Shown here: piece after piece, positions 8,540 to 16,540 of the stretch
Position numbering within the stretch: the stretch's first letter is position 1
Layout: every line of letters begins with the position of its first letter
The notes under the pieces: model-generated
Database searches by the model: none
Seen by the model: the letters and a program-made list of their open reading frames with translations, nothing else
What the model was told of the DNA's origin: nothing
Position numbers and translations under genes: made by a program
DNA from: Xenococcaceae cyanobacterium MO_167.B27
GTDB lineage: Bacteria; Cyanobacteriota; Cyanobacteriia; Cyanobacteriales; Xenococcaceae
Assembly (NCBI GenBank): GCA_030065935.1
Contig: JASJCP010000057.1
Coordinates: 1-45,924, forward strand
Reading direction: 5' to 3'
Length of the DNA stretch: 45,924 bases

Positions 8540-8917
8540 ATGATTGTAAATCAATTAAGCAAAATTATTAATACCGAAAGAGATGTTGAATGGGGTAATG
8601 GTAGAAGTCGGAGATTTCTCATCGAAAAAGATGGGATGGGATATTCTCTGACCGACACTATTATAAATGCGGGTACAGAGTCTTTATTGGAATACAAGAA
8701 TCATAAGGAGACTTGCTATTGCATTGAAGGAGAAGGAGAGATAGAGAAAGATGGTCAGATTTTTCCTATTACTCCTGGAACTATGTATGCTCTAGATCAA
8801 CACGATAAGCATTATTTAAGAGCCAAAACGACTTTGCGTTTAGTATGTGTATTTGATCCACCTTTGCAAGGTCATGAATCCCACAATCTCAATGGTAATG
8901 AATCTTCCCATTACTAA
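8540..8917 (+). CDS. ectC: Ectoine synthase (EctC) homologue, without ectA/ectB
   Basis: 125 aa cupin of EctC length (about 125-135). EctC closes N-gamma-acetyl-diaminobutyrate into the compatible solute ectoine. Visible landmarks are the start MIV, DGMGYS, AGTES, YKNH (Y52), YCIEGEGEIE, PGTMYALDQHDKH and VFDPPL. The residues that bind the active-site iron in characterised EctC (Glu, Tyr, His) correspond to E57, Y83 and H91. One change is Glu in place of the usual Trp/Phe just before YKNH. AAGGAG lies 11 nt upstream of the ATG. No ectA, ectB, ectD or transporter is in the window. The gene leads a run of desaturase, GNAT and UbiD genes. It may therefore act on a different acylated diamine rather than make ectoine (inference). 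Confidence 0.85.
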   Translation: MIVNQLSKIINTERDVEWGNGRSRRFLIEKDGMGYSLTDTIINAGTESLLEYKNHKETCYCIEGEGEIEKDGQIFPITPGTMYALDQHDKHYLRAKTTLRLVCVFDPPLQGHESHNLNGNESSHY

Positions 8918-8953
8918 AGAAACGGTATTTATTTTCGTCATCTTCTAAAGACT

Positions 8954-9065
8954 TTAGACACTAGCCACCTTTGAAAAATAGAACAATGGCTAATATCTAC
9001 GGCTCTGTTTTAAAATCATATCCTTTTAGGAAAAAAGAATTTAAACATTAGTGGCTAGTGTCTAA
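8954..9065. repeat. 112-bp element bounded by 15-bp inverted repeats
   Basis: TTAGACACTAGCCAC (8954-8968) and its exact reverse complement (9051-9065) bound 82 bp in the ectC-desaturase spacer. The terminal TTA/TAA suggests a TA-flanked miniature element. Alternatively it is a long-range hairpin controlling readthrough. It separates the first gene of the run from the other three. Confidence 0.5.
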
Positions 9066-9148
9066 TTTACAGAATCAATAAGAAATAAATATTGGGTTTT
9101 GAATCAGGCTTTGTCAATATTCAGCATAATTTGAAAAAACCTAAGACC

Positions 9149-10291
9149 ATGTTCAAACTAAAAATCGATCCGGCTAAAACTCAGACCGGAACAATCCCCG
9201 TCACTAATAGTCCACTAAGTTCCTACTCCTTCGATAGAAATGTCAAGAAAATTGCTGATCTTAAGTTCTATAGACATCACCACAACATTTGGCTAAATGC
9301 TATAGTTCTAGGCTACATTATAGGCGGTTACTTATTATTTTTGTTCTTAATCACAAATAATATTTGGTGGTCGAATTTACTAGGAGTTGTTTTACTAGCC
9401 CATACTTTAACCTGGTCAGCTTTTTTCGCTCATGAGTTTTTTCACAACAATATTTTTTCTAATTCATTGTTAAATATTGTATTTGGCGAAATTACGTTGT
9501 TTCTGACAGGCTCTTGTTACCAAAGATTTAAGGATTTAGCTCGTCACCATATCGCTCATCATGTACATCGAGCAGATTTTTCTCCCTTTCATCCTTTTTC
9601 CATGTCAGATTTTTTGCGTAGTTTGCCCAAACCAGTTCAAAAGCTAATTGTTAGTCTTGAATGGTTATGTATTCCAGCAGTTAATCTGCTTTTTCGTTGG
9701 ATGATTGCTCTAGCTCCTTTTCTGAGTCAAAATCGTCAAGATGAACGTAGGCGAAATGCTGGGCTTTTAATATTACGTGGAAGTCTATTTCTGTTATTGG
9801 CGATATATTCTCCTAAAGCAGTAATACTTTACTTTCTCTCTTATGTGATCTTTCTTAACGTCATACAATTCTCAGAGTGTTTTCAACACACCTATTCTGC
9901 TTTTCATATAGAAAGCAAAGTCCCCAAATATAGTCAAGAGTATGACGAAGCCCATACCTATTCTCTGGCTTTACCAAAATATTGGTCTTGGCTAAGTTTA
10001 CCAATATTCCTCAACAACAACTACCATAATGCTCATCATCGATTAATGAGTTGTCCTTGGTATTTACTACCCAGATTAAATGATGAACTGTACCTAAAAC
10101 AGTATAGTCAGTGGATTCCTGTACCAAAGCTGCTTAAGAATTATTTTCACTATCGTGTTTATCGCTTGTTTCAAGGTCAAGGGAATGTAGAGAAAACGGC
10201 CCAAGGTTTGGAGATTGATCAATTTGCAGGTGCATCTGGTATGTCGTTTATGCTTCTACGTAAACCTTTCGATTGGCTACATTTATCTTGA
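9149..10291 (+). CDS. Membrane fatty-acid-desaturase-family protein
   Basis: 380 aa from the ATG at 9149. A 19-residue in-frame extension from a TTG at 9092 is possible, but neither start has a good ribosome binding site. The three histidine boxes of membrane di-iron desaturases/hydroxylases are present: HEFFH, HHIAHH, and YHNAHH near the C-terminus. They alternate with hydrophobic segments (about residues 50-75, 80-105, 205-255 in this numbering). Substrates in this superfamily include acyl lipids, fatty acids, carotenoids and aldehydes, and the exact substrate cannot be read here. The C-terminus reads QFAGASGMSFMLLRKPF. The next gene starts 47 bp downstream, so cotranscription with the GNAT and UbiD genes is likely. 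Confidence 0.82.
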   Translation: MFKLKIDPAKTQTGTIPVTNSPLSSYSFDRNVKKIADLKFYRHHHNIWLNAIVLGYIIGGYLLFLFLITNNIWWSNLLGVVLLAHTLTWSAFFAHEFFHNNIFSNSLLNIVFGEITLFLTGSCYQRFKDLARHHIAHHVHRADFSPFHPFSMSDFLRSLPKPVQKLIVSLEWLCIPAVNLLFRWMIALAPFLSQNRQDERRRNAGLLILRGSLFLLLAIYSPKAVILYFLSYVIFLNVIQFSECFQHTYSAFHIESKVPKYSQEYDEAHTYSLALPKYWSWLSLPIFLNNNYHNAHHRLMSCPWYLLPRLNDELYLKQYSQWIPVPKLLKNYFHYRVYRLFQGQGNVEKTAQGLEIDQFAGASGMSFMLLRKPFDWLHLS

Positions 10292-10338
10292 TTGAGGAAT
10301 GACTCTAAACTCGTTAACCAAAAAGTAAAGAAAATATC

Positions 10339-11277
10339 ATGAGTGTTCAAATTCGTTTGTTGCAAGAGGATGAATTACAAGAAGCTGATCAAATATTTAA
10401 ATTAGCTTTTAGAACCTTTACCAAATCTGGTTCTCCTAGTAAATATCCCGATGATATGACGTTTATGAAACGTTGGTACACCGATCCTCAAGCTGCTTTT
10501 GCTGCGGAAGTGGATGGGCAATTGGTAGGGTCAAATTTTGCGATTAATTGGGGCAGTTTTGGCTTATTTGGCCCTTTAACCGTCCATCCTGATTTTTGGG
10601 GCAGAAAAATTGCCCAGAAATTGATCCAACCAGCTTTAGATTGTTTTAAACGATGGAATATCCAAGAAACAGGCTTTTTTACTGGTTCTGATAGCCCATT
10701 ACACCTTAAGTTATATCAAAAGTTTGGATTTCATCCCCGCTATCTTACTTGCCTAATGTCTAAATCTCCCAAAATTTCTTCTGTTGCTTCAGGAGCGATC
10801 TTTTATTCTCAGCTTAGTTCTGACAAGCAAGCAGAGTGTCTCAATTCAAGCTTTGAACTAACTAATCAATTGTATGAGGGATTGGATTTAAGGGCTGAAA
10901 TTAAAACTATTAAGGAGCAATCTTTAGGAAACACAATATTTTTATGGGATGACAAGGGATTAGTCAGTTTTGCTTTGTGTCATTATGGCAAAAATACTGA
11001 AGCTGGTAGTGGCAATTGCTATATCAAGTTTGGCGCAGTTCGTAAAGATCAGTATGCTTCACAGCATTTTGAGCAACTATTACAAGCCTGTGAAGATTTT
11101 GCTGCCAAAAGCGGCGCATCTTGTTTGATGGCAGGTATGAGTACAGCTAGAGAGGAAGCTTATCAAAAAATTCTTGCTAATGGCTATCGCATTGATAGAC
11201 TGGGAGTGGCTATGCACTATCCTAACAAACCTGCTTTTAATTATCCTGGTCTTTATGTCATCGATGATTGGCGTTAG
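10339..11277 (+). CDS. GNAT-family N-acyltransferase (312 aa)
   Basis: The N-terminal half (about residues 1-150) is a GNAT fold. It starts IRLLQEDELQEADQIFKLAF and has the LFGPLTVHPDFWGRKIAQKLI motif that binds acyl-CoA pyrophosphate, then LYQKFGF. The C-terminal half (about 190-300) looks like a second, degenerate GNAT unit (KFGAVRKDQYASQHFEQLLQACEDF). This is much longer than EctA (about 170-190 aa), so it is not a simple diaminobutyrate acetyltransferase. It sits between the desaturase and UbiD genes with spacers of 47 and 37 bp. In context it may acylate an amine substrate used by the EctC-like enzyme (inference). Confidence 0.8.
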   Translation: MSVQIRLLQEDELQEADQIFKLAFRTFTKSGSPSKYPDDMTFMKRWYTDPQAAFAAEVDGQLVGSNFAINWGSFGLFGPLTVHPDFWGRKIAQKLIQPALDCFKRWNIQETGFFTGSDSPLHLKLYQKFGFHPRYLTCLMSKSPKISSVASGAIFYSQLSSDKQAECLNSSFELTNQLYEGLDLRAEIKTIKEQSLGNTIFLWDDKGLVSFALCHYGKNTEAGSGNCYIKFGAVRKDQYASQHFEQLLQACEDFAAKSGASCLMAGMSTAREEAYQKILANGYRIDRLGVAMHYPNKPAFNYPGLYVIDDWR

Positions 11278-11314
11278 ATTGCTCCCATAATTGTTGTAAC
11301 AAGAGCCAAAATCC

Positions 11315-12748
11315 ATGAATCCCAATGAAATAAAAGATTTGAGAACAGCCCTAGAATGGCTAGAATCCTGTGGTGAAGCTCCCATCGCTATTACCAGCCC
11401 GATTCAAGCTCGGTATCAACTCGCTGCTCAGTATGCTGTGCAGGGGGGTGGAGTACCTGTAAAACCCCCAACTAAGTTAGGTTTACCAATGCTGTTTGAG
11501 CGAGTCATGCCTCAAGATAAGCCTGTGTTAGTTGGTCTTTTTGGTTCTCGTAACCGTTGCGCTCTCTTGGTAGGAACTAGTCAAGACCAGTTATCTAGAA
11601 GAATTCTTCAAGCGGTTGATAACCCAATATTACCTATTTTGAGGAAAAATCCTCCTTGCCAAGAAGTGATTGAGCAACAAAAGGTTGATTTAGCAGCTTT
11701 GCCGATTCCTACCTTAACCCCCAAAGATGCGGGTGCTTATATTACTATGGGTCTATGTTTAGCCAAAGACCCAGAAACAGGAGAGCAGAATGTCTCAGTA
11801 CATCGGCTTTGTGTTCAAGGTCAGGATAAATTAACTATTTGGATGGTAGCAGGTCGTCATCTGGAATCTTTTTATCTCAAAGCCCAAAAGATGGGGCAAA
11901 ATCTGCCCATTTCAATTCACATTGGCATTGATCCAGCCATTTATCTGGCTTCTTGCTGTCCCAGTTATTTAGCTCCCTTTGGTTGTAATGAATTGGCAAT
12001 TGCAGGAGGATTAAGGGGTTCTCCTGTGGAACTATCTCCTTGTATTACTCTTCCCATTTCCTGTATTAGTCAAGCAGAGTATGTTTTAGAAGGGGAAATT
12101 TTAGGAGAAACAATGGCGGAAAATCCATCATCAAAAGGGGCTTTGCCTGAGTTTCTAGGATATGACGGGGAGGCACATCCAGCTTTACCTATTGTTAAAA
12201 TTCGTGCTATTACTCATCGTTTTCATCCTCTGTTTCAAACTGTCATTGGTCCTGGTTACGAACAGTCTAATTTAGTGGCTTTTGGCCTGGAAGCTGCGGT
12301 ACTACGATTTTTGCATAGCAATTTTAGTGATAGATTTGTCCAGGCTTATTGTAGTTCAGCAGGGGGTGGAGCATTGTTGCTATTTCTGCAATTTGCTAAA
12401 ACATCTCAAAGGGATGATGAATTGGTACGTCAAGGTGCATTAAGAGTTTTGGAAGCTTTTAGGTTAATTAAAACCATTGTTTTAGTAGATGAAGATGTGG
12501 ATGTTTTTAACGAGGAGGATGTTTGGTGGGCAATGACTACTCGTTTTCAAGCAGATCGAGATTTAATTGTTATTCCTAAAACCTTAGGCTTTGCTCTAGA
12601 CCCTAGCCAAAATCCCACTTATTCTCCCACTATTGAGCGTCCAGGAATGACGAGTAAAGTTATTTTTGATTGTACTGTACCATTTTCTCTCAAAGGAAGA
12701 TTTCAGCGATCGCATTTTCAATATAAGGATTTATGCCACATCCTGTAG
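11315..12748 (+). CDS. UbiD-family decarboxylase
   Basis: 477 aa, close to the usual 480-500. UbiD enzymes use prenylated FMN to (de)carboxylate alpha,beta-unsaturated or aromatic acids reversibly. Family features in order are the N-terminal LRTALEWLES, LPIPTLTPKDAGAYITMG, SVHRL (likely prFMN-contacting Arg164), HIGIDPAIYLAS, the acidic AEYVLEGEI motif (E255, E259/E261), FHPLFQTVIGPG and VLVDEDVDVFNEEDVWWAM. The prFMN synthase UbiX is not in the window. General ubiquinone or plastoquinone UbiD is possible. The position at the end of the EctC-desaturase-GNAT run suggests specialised metabolism instead. The C-terminus (SHFQYKDLCHIL) is atypical and may reflect a late frame change. Confidence 0.85.
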   Translation: MNPNEIKDLRTALEWLESCGEAPIAITSPIQARYQLAAQYAVQGGGVPVKPPTKLGLPMLFERVMPQDKPVLVGLFGSRNRCALLVGTSQDQLSRRILQAVDNPILPILRKNPPCQEVIEQQKVDLAALPIPTLTPKDAGAYITMGLCLAKDPETGEQNVSVHRLCVQGQDKLTIWMVAGRHLESFYLKAQKMGQNLPISIHIGIDPAIYLASCCPSYLAPFGCNELAIAGGLRGSPVELSPCITLPISCISQAEYVLEGEILGETMAENPSSKGALPEFLGYDGEAHPALPIVKIRAITHRFHPLFQTVIGPGYEQSNLVAFGLEAAVLRFLHSNFSDRFVQAYCSSAGGGALLLFLQFAKTSQRDDELVRQGALRVLEAFRLIKTIVLVDEDVDVFNEEDVWWAMTTRFQADRDLIVIPKTLGFALDPSQNPTYSPTIERPGMTSKVIFDCTVPFSLKGRFQRSHFQYKDLCHIL

Positions 12749-12920
12749 TGAAAATTTGGTTATAAGTACAGCAAAATTATTTACACACGCTGTCAGTTTA
12801 ACTAGTCGACCATCTTCAGTTAAGCCAGACATAATCTTTTCCCATCTATCACAACCAGAATTAGTCACTAAAACTTAAGTTAGCTAAACAAAAGCCTATC
12901 TATTTTCTAGGAGTCAAACA
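12749..12920. other. Spacer between UbiD gene and a broken downstream gene
   Basis: 172 bp. One frame stays open to 12878 beyond the UbiD stop, but no family signal is visible. It ends with AGGAG (12909-12913), the ribosome binding site of the broken gene that follows. Confidence 0.4.
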
Positions 12921-13160
12921 ATGAATATTATTACCAGCAATGCTCAAAAAAATTAACCACAACATCAAATCTCACCATAAGACTTGCTCAAAGTAATCTA
13001 GAAGTAAAACAATATAAAAGCTTAATTGAACAAGTTTATTACCAAGACTTTCATGGTATTACTTTTTCCGATACTATTTGCGATCCAGCAAAAAGAATTT
13101 AACTTTATCCTGAGTACTATTTAATCCAACGAAATTTTAATCCAACGAAATTTTCTCTAG
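12921..13160 (+). pseudogene. Decayed fifth gene of the ectC run, possibly a GNAT-like acyltransferase
   Basis: AGGAG precedes an ATG at 12921 by 7 nt. The frame reads MNIITSNAQKN and stops. Adding one A to the A7 tract near 12947-12953 continues it as KLTTTSNLTIRLAQSNLEV, then KQYKSLIEQVYYQDFHGI and CDPAKRI, to a stop at 13100. After that stop LYPEYYLI continues in the same frame. The IRLAxSxxEVxxYKxLxxxVYY pattern resembles the first strand and helix of LuxI/FeeM-type GNAT-fold acyl-amino-acid synthases, though this is weak and from memory. The reading frame dissolves after about 13190. Confidence 0.45.
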
Positions 13161-13654
13161 ATAAATTTTCTCTAAAAAAGCATATCTAGAAACAATGAAA
13201 CATATAATAAGTCAGAGATGTTTTTCAGCTTAATAACAAATTGTCTAACATTCAATATTCCTCAAAATATCTCAATTAGGCGTAATGCTAGAGAAGCTAA
13301 CATAACTGCTAACTGAAAAAAGAAAGTTCTGAATTTTATTTTGGAATTAGAACTTATGGAAATCTAGCTTAGAAATAATTCAAAAATTACATCGATTTGG
13401 ATAATTTTCGACTTCATTAGTTCTGACACTAACCAAATTGAGAACTTTTTAACTGAGATTATAAACGATTGCCTAAAAAAATAGTAATAGCTAAAAGGCA
13501 ATTATAGCAGAGGTTTCAAGACCATTTGGCACTTATAGCAGCTTCCCTAGCATAGAGCCAATTATTCAATCTAGTCAACATAATTTATCAGGGTAGATTA
13601 ATCTACCCCCTCATAACAACAATCAATATTCAATTCAAGGAATAACCATTAATC
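13161..13654. other. Non-coding stretch upstream of the Spondin_N-RTX gene
   Basis: About 500 AT-rich bp. The sequence aatccaacgaaatttt is directly repeated around 13123-13154, and near-repeats of tctctagataaattt/tctctaaaaa follow. The rest shows no gene or clear RNA. The RTX gene start is preceded by caaggaataaccattaatc, giving AAGGA as a ribosome binding site. Confidence 0.4.
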
Positions 13655-15595
13655 ATGACTAACTTTATTAACGCTAAATCCGCAGATATTACCCTAGAAG
13701 TAACAGTCCAAAATCTGTCTCCAGATAATGGTGGTGTAATCACACCAGTTTGGTTTGGTCTTCATGATGGTAGTTTTGATACTTTTGAGGTTGGCGAAGC
13801 TGCTTCTTCAGGAGTTATGTATTTAGCAGAAGATGGAATTATAGGACTAGAAGGTACTGTTCCAGGGGTTGTTGAAGCTTTGATCGAACTTGGCTTAAAT
13901 CCTGCAGATGTACCTCCACAAGAACAGACAATTGCTGGAATTTTTGCTAATAGTTCCGCAGCAGCTAATGGTGGTATTCAAGGTCTTGTTGATAGTCCTG
14001 AAAGTCCTTTAGGAATTGCACCTGGTCAAACTCTTTCTACTACTGTTAATATTAGTCGCAATAACTTGGCTAATAATCGCTTTTTTAACTATGGCGCAAT
14101 GTTTTTTCCTAGTAATGATGCTTTTGTTGCCAATGATGATGCTATAGAACTTTTTGATGAGTATGGCAACTTTATTGGACAAGACATTATTATTACGAGA
14201 GATAATGTCTGGGATGCTGGTACAGAAGTCAATGATGAAGATCCTAACAATGTTCCTTTTGATTTTGATGCTGTTGGAGATGGCATAGACGAAAATGGCA
14301 CAGTCCAATCTCATCAGGGTTTTCAAGAACCTGGTACTGGAGGAGTTCTCGACTTTGGAGATGGTGTCTTTGCTAATGCTGATTTTACCGATTCTGATGC
14401 ACCCATTGGTCGAATCCGAATCAATCCTGTAATCAATGGTACAGATGATAGTGACGTTATTTTTGGCTCAAAAAATCGCGAAAAAATTAGAGGATACGAT
14501 GGCAACGACTTTATTTTGAGCAGAAACGATGATGACACTGTAGAAGGAGGCGCAGGACGAGATCTTATTTTAGGTAATCTAGGCGATGACTATCTATTAG
14601 GAGAAGAGGGACGAGATACAATAGATGGTGGTCGTGGAAATGACATCATAGATGGTGGTCGCAGAAATGACCAAGTTTTGGGTGGTCGCGGAAATGACCA
14701 AGTTTTGGGTGGTCGCGGAAATGACCAAGTTTTGGGTGGTCGTGGAAATGACCAAGTTTTGGGTGGTCGTGGAAATGACATCATAGATGGTGGTCGTGGA
14801 AATGACATCATAGATGGTGGTCGTGGAAATGACCAAGTTTTGGGTGGTATTGGAAATGACACTGTCAGAGGTAACAATGGGCAAGACGATATTATCGGTG
14901 GTCGTGGAAATGACATCATAGATGGTGGTGCTGGAGCAGATCTCATACTTGGAGAATCAGGTGACGACATTATTGATGGTGGTGCTGGAGCAGATATCAT
15001 ACTTGGAGAATCAGGTGACGACATTATTGATGGTGGTACTGGAGCAGATATAATTGATGCTGGAGAAGGCAGGGATTCAGTTTTCGGTGGTATAGGAAGA
15101 GATCGAATCTTTGGTGGTAGTGGAGATGACAGCCTTAGTGGTGGAGCCTGGATAGATGTTCTTACAGGGGGATTGGGAAATGATTCCCTCCATGGAAATG
15201 CTGGAAATGATAGATTAATTGGGATTGACCCTTCTAGTATTAGTGTTGACTTAGGATTGGGTGCGGGTGAGATTGATACCTTAATCGGTGGTTTAGGAGC
15301 TGATACTTTCGTCCTTGGAGATGAAAATAATGTTTATTATGATGACAGAGAAATTCTCTCCAGGGGTGAATTTGATTTTGCTGTAATCATTGATTTTGAT
15401 TCTAGTGAAGATTTCATTCAACTCCAAGGTTCAGCTGATCTTTATAGCTTGGATTTGTTTACTTCAGAATTAGGAACGATAGACGCTGAATTAATCTTTG
15501 ACCCAGGAATTACAGCTAGAGGAGAAGTAATTGCTACTTTGCAAGATGTTTCTTCTGAACTAGCTCTTACAGATTCAGCTTTTATTTTTGTTTAA
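13655..15595 (+). CDS. Spondin_N domain RTX (calcium-binding repeat) secreted protein
   Basis: 646 aa. Residues about 12-210 resemble a Spondin_N domain (ITLEVTVQNLSPDNGGVITPVWFGLHDG split over two strands, GAMFFPSNDAF, WDAGTEVNDEDPNNVPF). Residues about 265-530 are RTX nonapeptides GGxGxDxUx, many as exact GGRGNDQVL or GGRGNDIID copies. These form Ca2+-binding beta-rolls after type I secretion. There is no N-terminal signal peptide, as expected for type I substrates. The C-terminal about 100 residues (DTLIGGLGADTFVLG...DFDSSEDFIQLQG) resemble the capping and secretion-signal region. No type I transporter genes are nearby. The partner and ligand are unknown. Confidence 0.85.
   Translation: MTNFINAKSADITLEVTVQNLSPDNGGVITPVWFGLHDGSFDTFEVGEAASSGVMYLAEDGIIGLEGTVPGVVEALIELGLNPADVPPQEQTIAGIFANSSAAANGGIQGLVDSPESPLGIAPGQTLSTTVNISRNNLANNRFFNYGAMFFPSNDAFVANDDAIELFDEYGNFIGQDIIITRDNVWDAGTEVNDEDPNNVPFDFDAVGDGIDENGTVQSHQGFQEPGTGGVLDFGDGVFANADFTDSDAPIGRIRINPVINGTDDSDVIFGSKNREKIRGYDGNDFILSRNDDDTVEGGAGRDLILGNLGDDYLLGEEGRDTIDGGRGNDIIDGGRRNDQVLGGRGNDQVLGGRGNDQVLGGRGNDQVLGGRGNDIIDGGRGNDIIDGGRGNDQVLGGIGNDTVRGNNGQDDIIGGRGNDIIDGGAGADLILGESGDDIIDGGAGADIILGESGDDIIDGGTGADIIDAGEGRDSVFGGIGRDRIFGGSGDDSLSGGAWIDVLTGGLGNDSLHGNAGNDRLIGIDPSSISVDLGLGAGEIDTLIGGLGADTFVLGDENNVYYDDREILSRGEFDFAVIIDFDSSEDFIQLQGSADLYSLDLFTSELGTIDAELIFDPGITARGEVIATLQDVSSELALTDSAFIFV
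14625..15031 (+). repeat. Nearly identical 27-bp and 54-bp coding repeats
   Basis: Within the RTX gene, about eight consecutive 27-bp units (such as ggtggtcgtggaaatgacca...) run from 14625 to 14845 with very few differences. A 54-bp unit is then duplicated at 14924-14977 and 14978-15031 with a single visible mismatch. Near-identity at silent positions indicates recent expansion or homogenisation. Confidence 0.85.
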
Positions 15596-15615
15596 GCTTC
15601 TACCATTAATCCCAA

Positions 15616-15679
15616 GTCGGCGTATAGCCGACATACCTGCAAAATAGGACATGACACCTGGCGGGGTGACAACCCCGCC
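15616..15679 (+). terminator. Two hairpins downstream of the Spondin_N-RTX gene
   Basis: GTCGGC/GCCGAC with a 5-nt loop (15616-15632) is followed by GGCGGGGT/ACCCCGCC with a 4-nt loop (15660-15679). They lie 21-84 bp after the stop codon. There is no strong T-run, so they may be dispersed palindromic repeats that also stabilise the mRNA end rather than a classical terminator. Confidence 0.4.
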
Positions 15680-15806
15680 CTTACTATACACTGTATGCGT
15701 TTCATAGCTGTCAAACCTTTTTGATAAAATGGCAGCTTATTGAGAGTAGGAACCCATTAACTTTTCCACCCACTCCCAACATATATCCATAGATAATACC
15801 CATGTC

Positions 15807-16384
15807 GTGCCGTATAATCCCCTCCAGAAACAACTATGTCTGGGTAGTGAAAGATCAGCGATCGCGAAAATAATTAATACTTATGTATTTAATAACTTCT
15901 TTCGGTCAAAATCTTGGAATTTATTGATAGTGGATGATATTATTCCCACAAAATTAAATTGTAAGGCACGATTGCTTAATGATGAGTTATGGTCAGAAAG
16001 TTAATGATAAAGGTAACGAATATTGGGTATGGTTAGCTATAGATCGATCAACTAGAGAAATTGTTGGTTGTTTTGTGGGAGATAGATCGAGAGAATCGGC
16101 AAGAAAATTATGGCAATCACTACCTCCTGTTTATCGGCAATGTGCAGTCGCTTATACTGATTTTTGGGAAGCTTATAAAACTATTATTCCCGACTCAATA
16201 CATCGACCAGTTTGCAAATATAGTGGTGAAACTAATCATATTAAAATACTTAATAATACATTTAAGACAACGCATTTCTCGATATTGTAGAAACAGTCTC
16301 TCTTTTTCCAAAGAACTTGATAATCATATGGGAGCAAGAGGGTATTTTATCCATCATTATAATGCTGTAATTTCTGATAGTTAA
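15807..16384 (+). pseudogene. Decayed IS1-type transposase
   Basis: Pieces in different frames rebuild an IS1-family DDE transposase. They are NDELWS (first catalytic Asp region), EYWVWLAIDRSTREIVG, VGDRSRESARKLWQSLPPVY, AYTDFWEAYK (second Asp) and GETNHI. The frame then shifts near 16265 to RQRISRYCRNSLSFSKELDNH and GYFIHHYNA (the Glu-region helix). The zinc-ribbon N-terminus is unrecognisable. At least two frameshifts and the missing N-terminus make it non-functional. The relic lies between the RTX and sigma-like genes. Confidence 0.75.
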
Positions 16385-16399
16385 AATCAGTTTCACTAC

Positions 16400-16540
16400 A
16401 TGGGAATCACTACCACTTATTTTTTACAAGTGAGCGAAGATGTTAAAGATAAAGTAGCTAGAATTATTAATTCTTTATCTGAAGATATTATACATTCTTT
16501 GACTGGTTGGGATTATATTTTAGATGCTTTATCTCTCTAG
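16400..16540 (+). CDS. Short open frame (46 aa) of unknown nature
   Basis: Reads MGITTTYFLQVSEDVKDKVA and continues to a stop immediately abutting the stop of the oppositely oriented sigma-like gene (16541). The amphipathic composition looks protein-like. There is no ribosome binding site and no family I recognise. It is more likely the tail of a gene cut by the IS1 element than a complete gene. Confidence 0.2.
   Translation: MGITTTYFLQVSEDVKDKVARIINSLSEDIIHSLTGWDYILDALSL

Noticed and set aside
14625-14845. Regular direct repeats considered as a CRISPR array
   Set aside because: Units are contiguous 27-bp in-frame codons for RTX nonapeptides with no unique spacers and no cas genes nearby.
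14590-15024. Minus-strand Pro/Ser-repeat protein
   Set aside because: It is the antisense translation of the RTX 27-bp repeats; the plus strand has Spondin_N and RTX motifs and a ribosome binding site.
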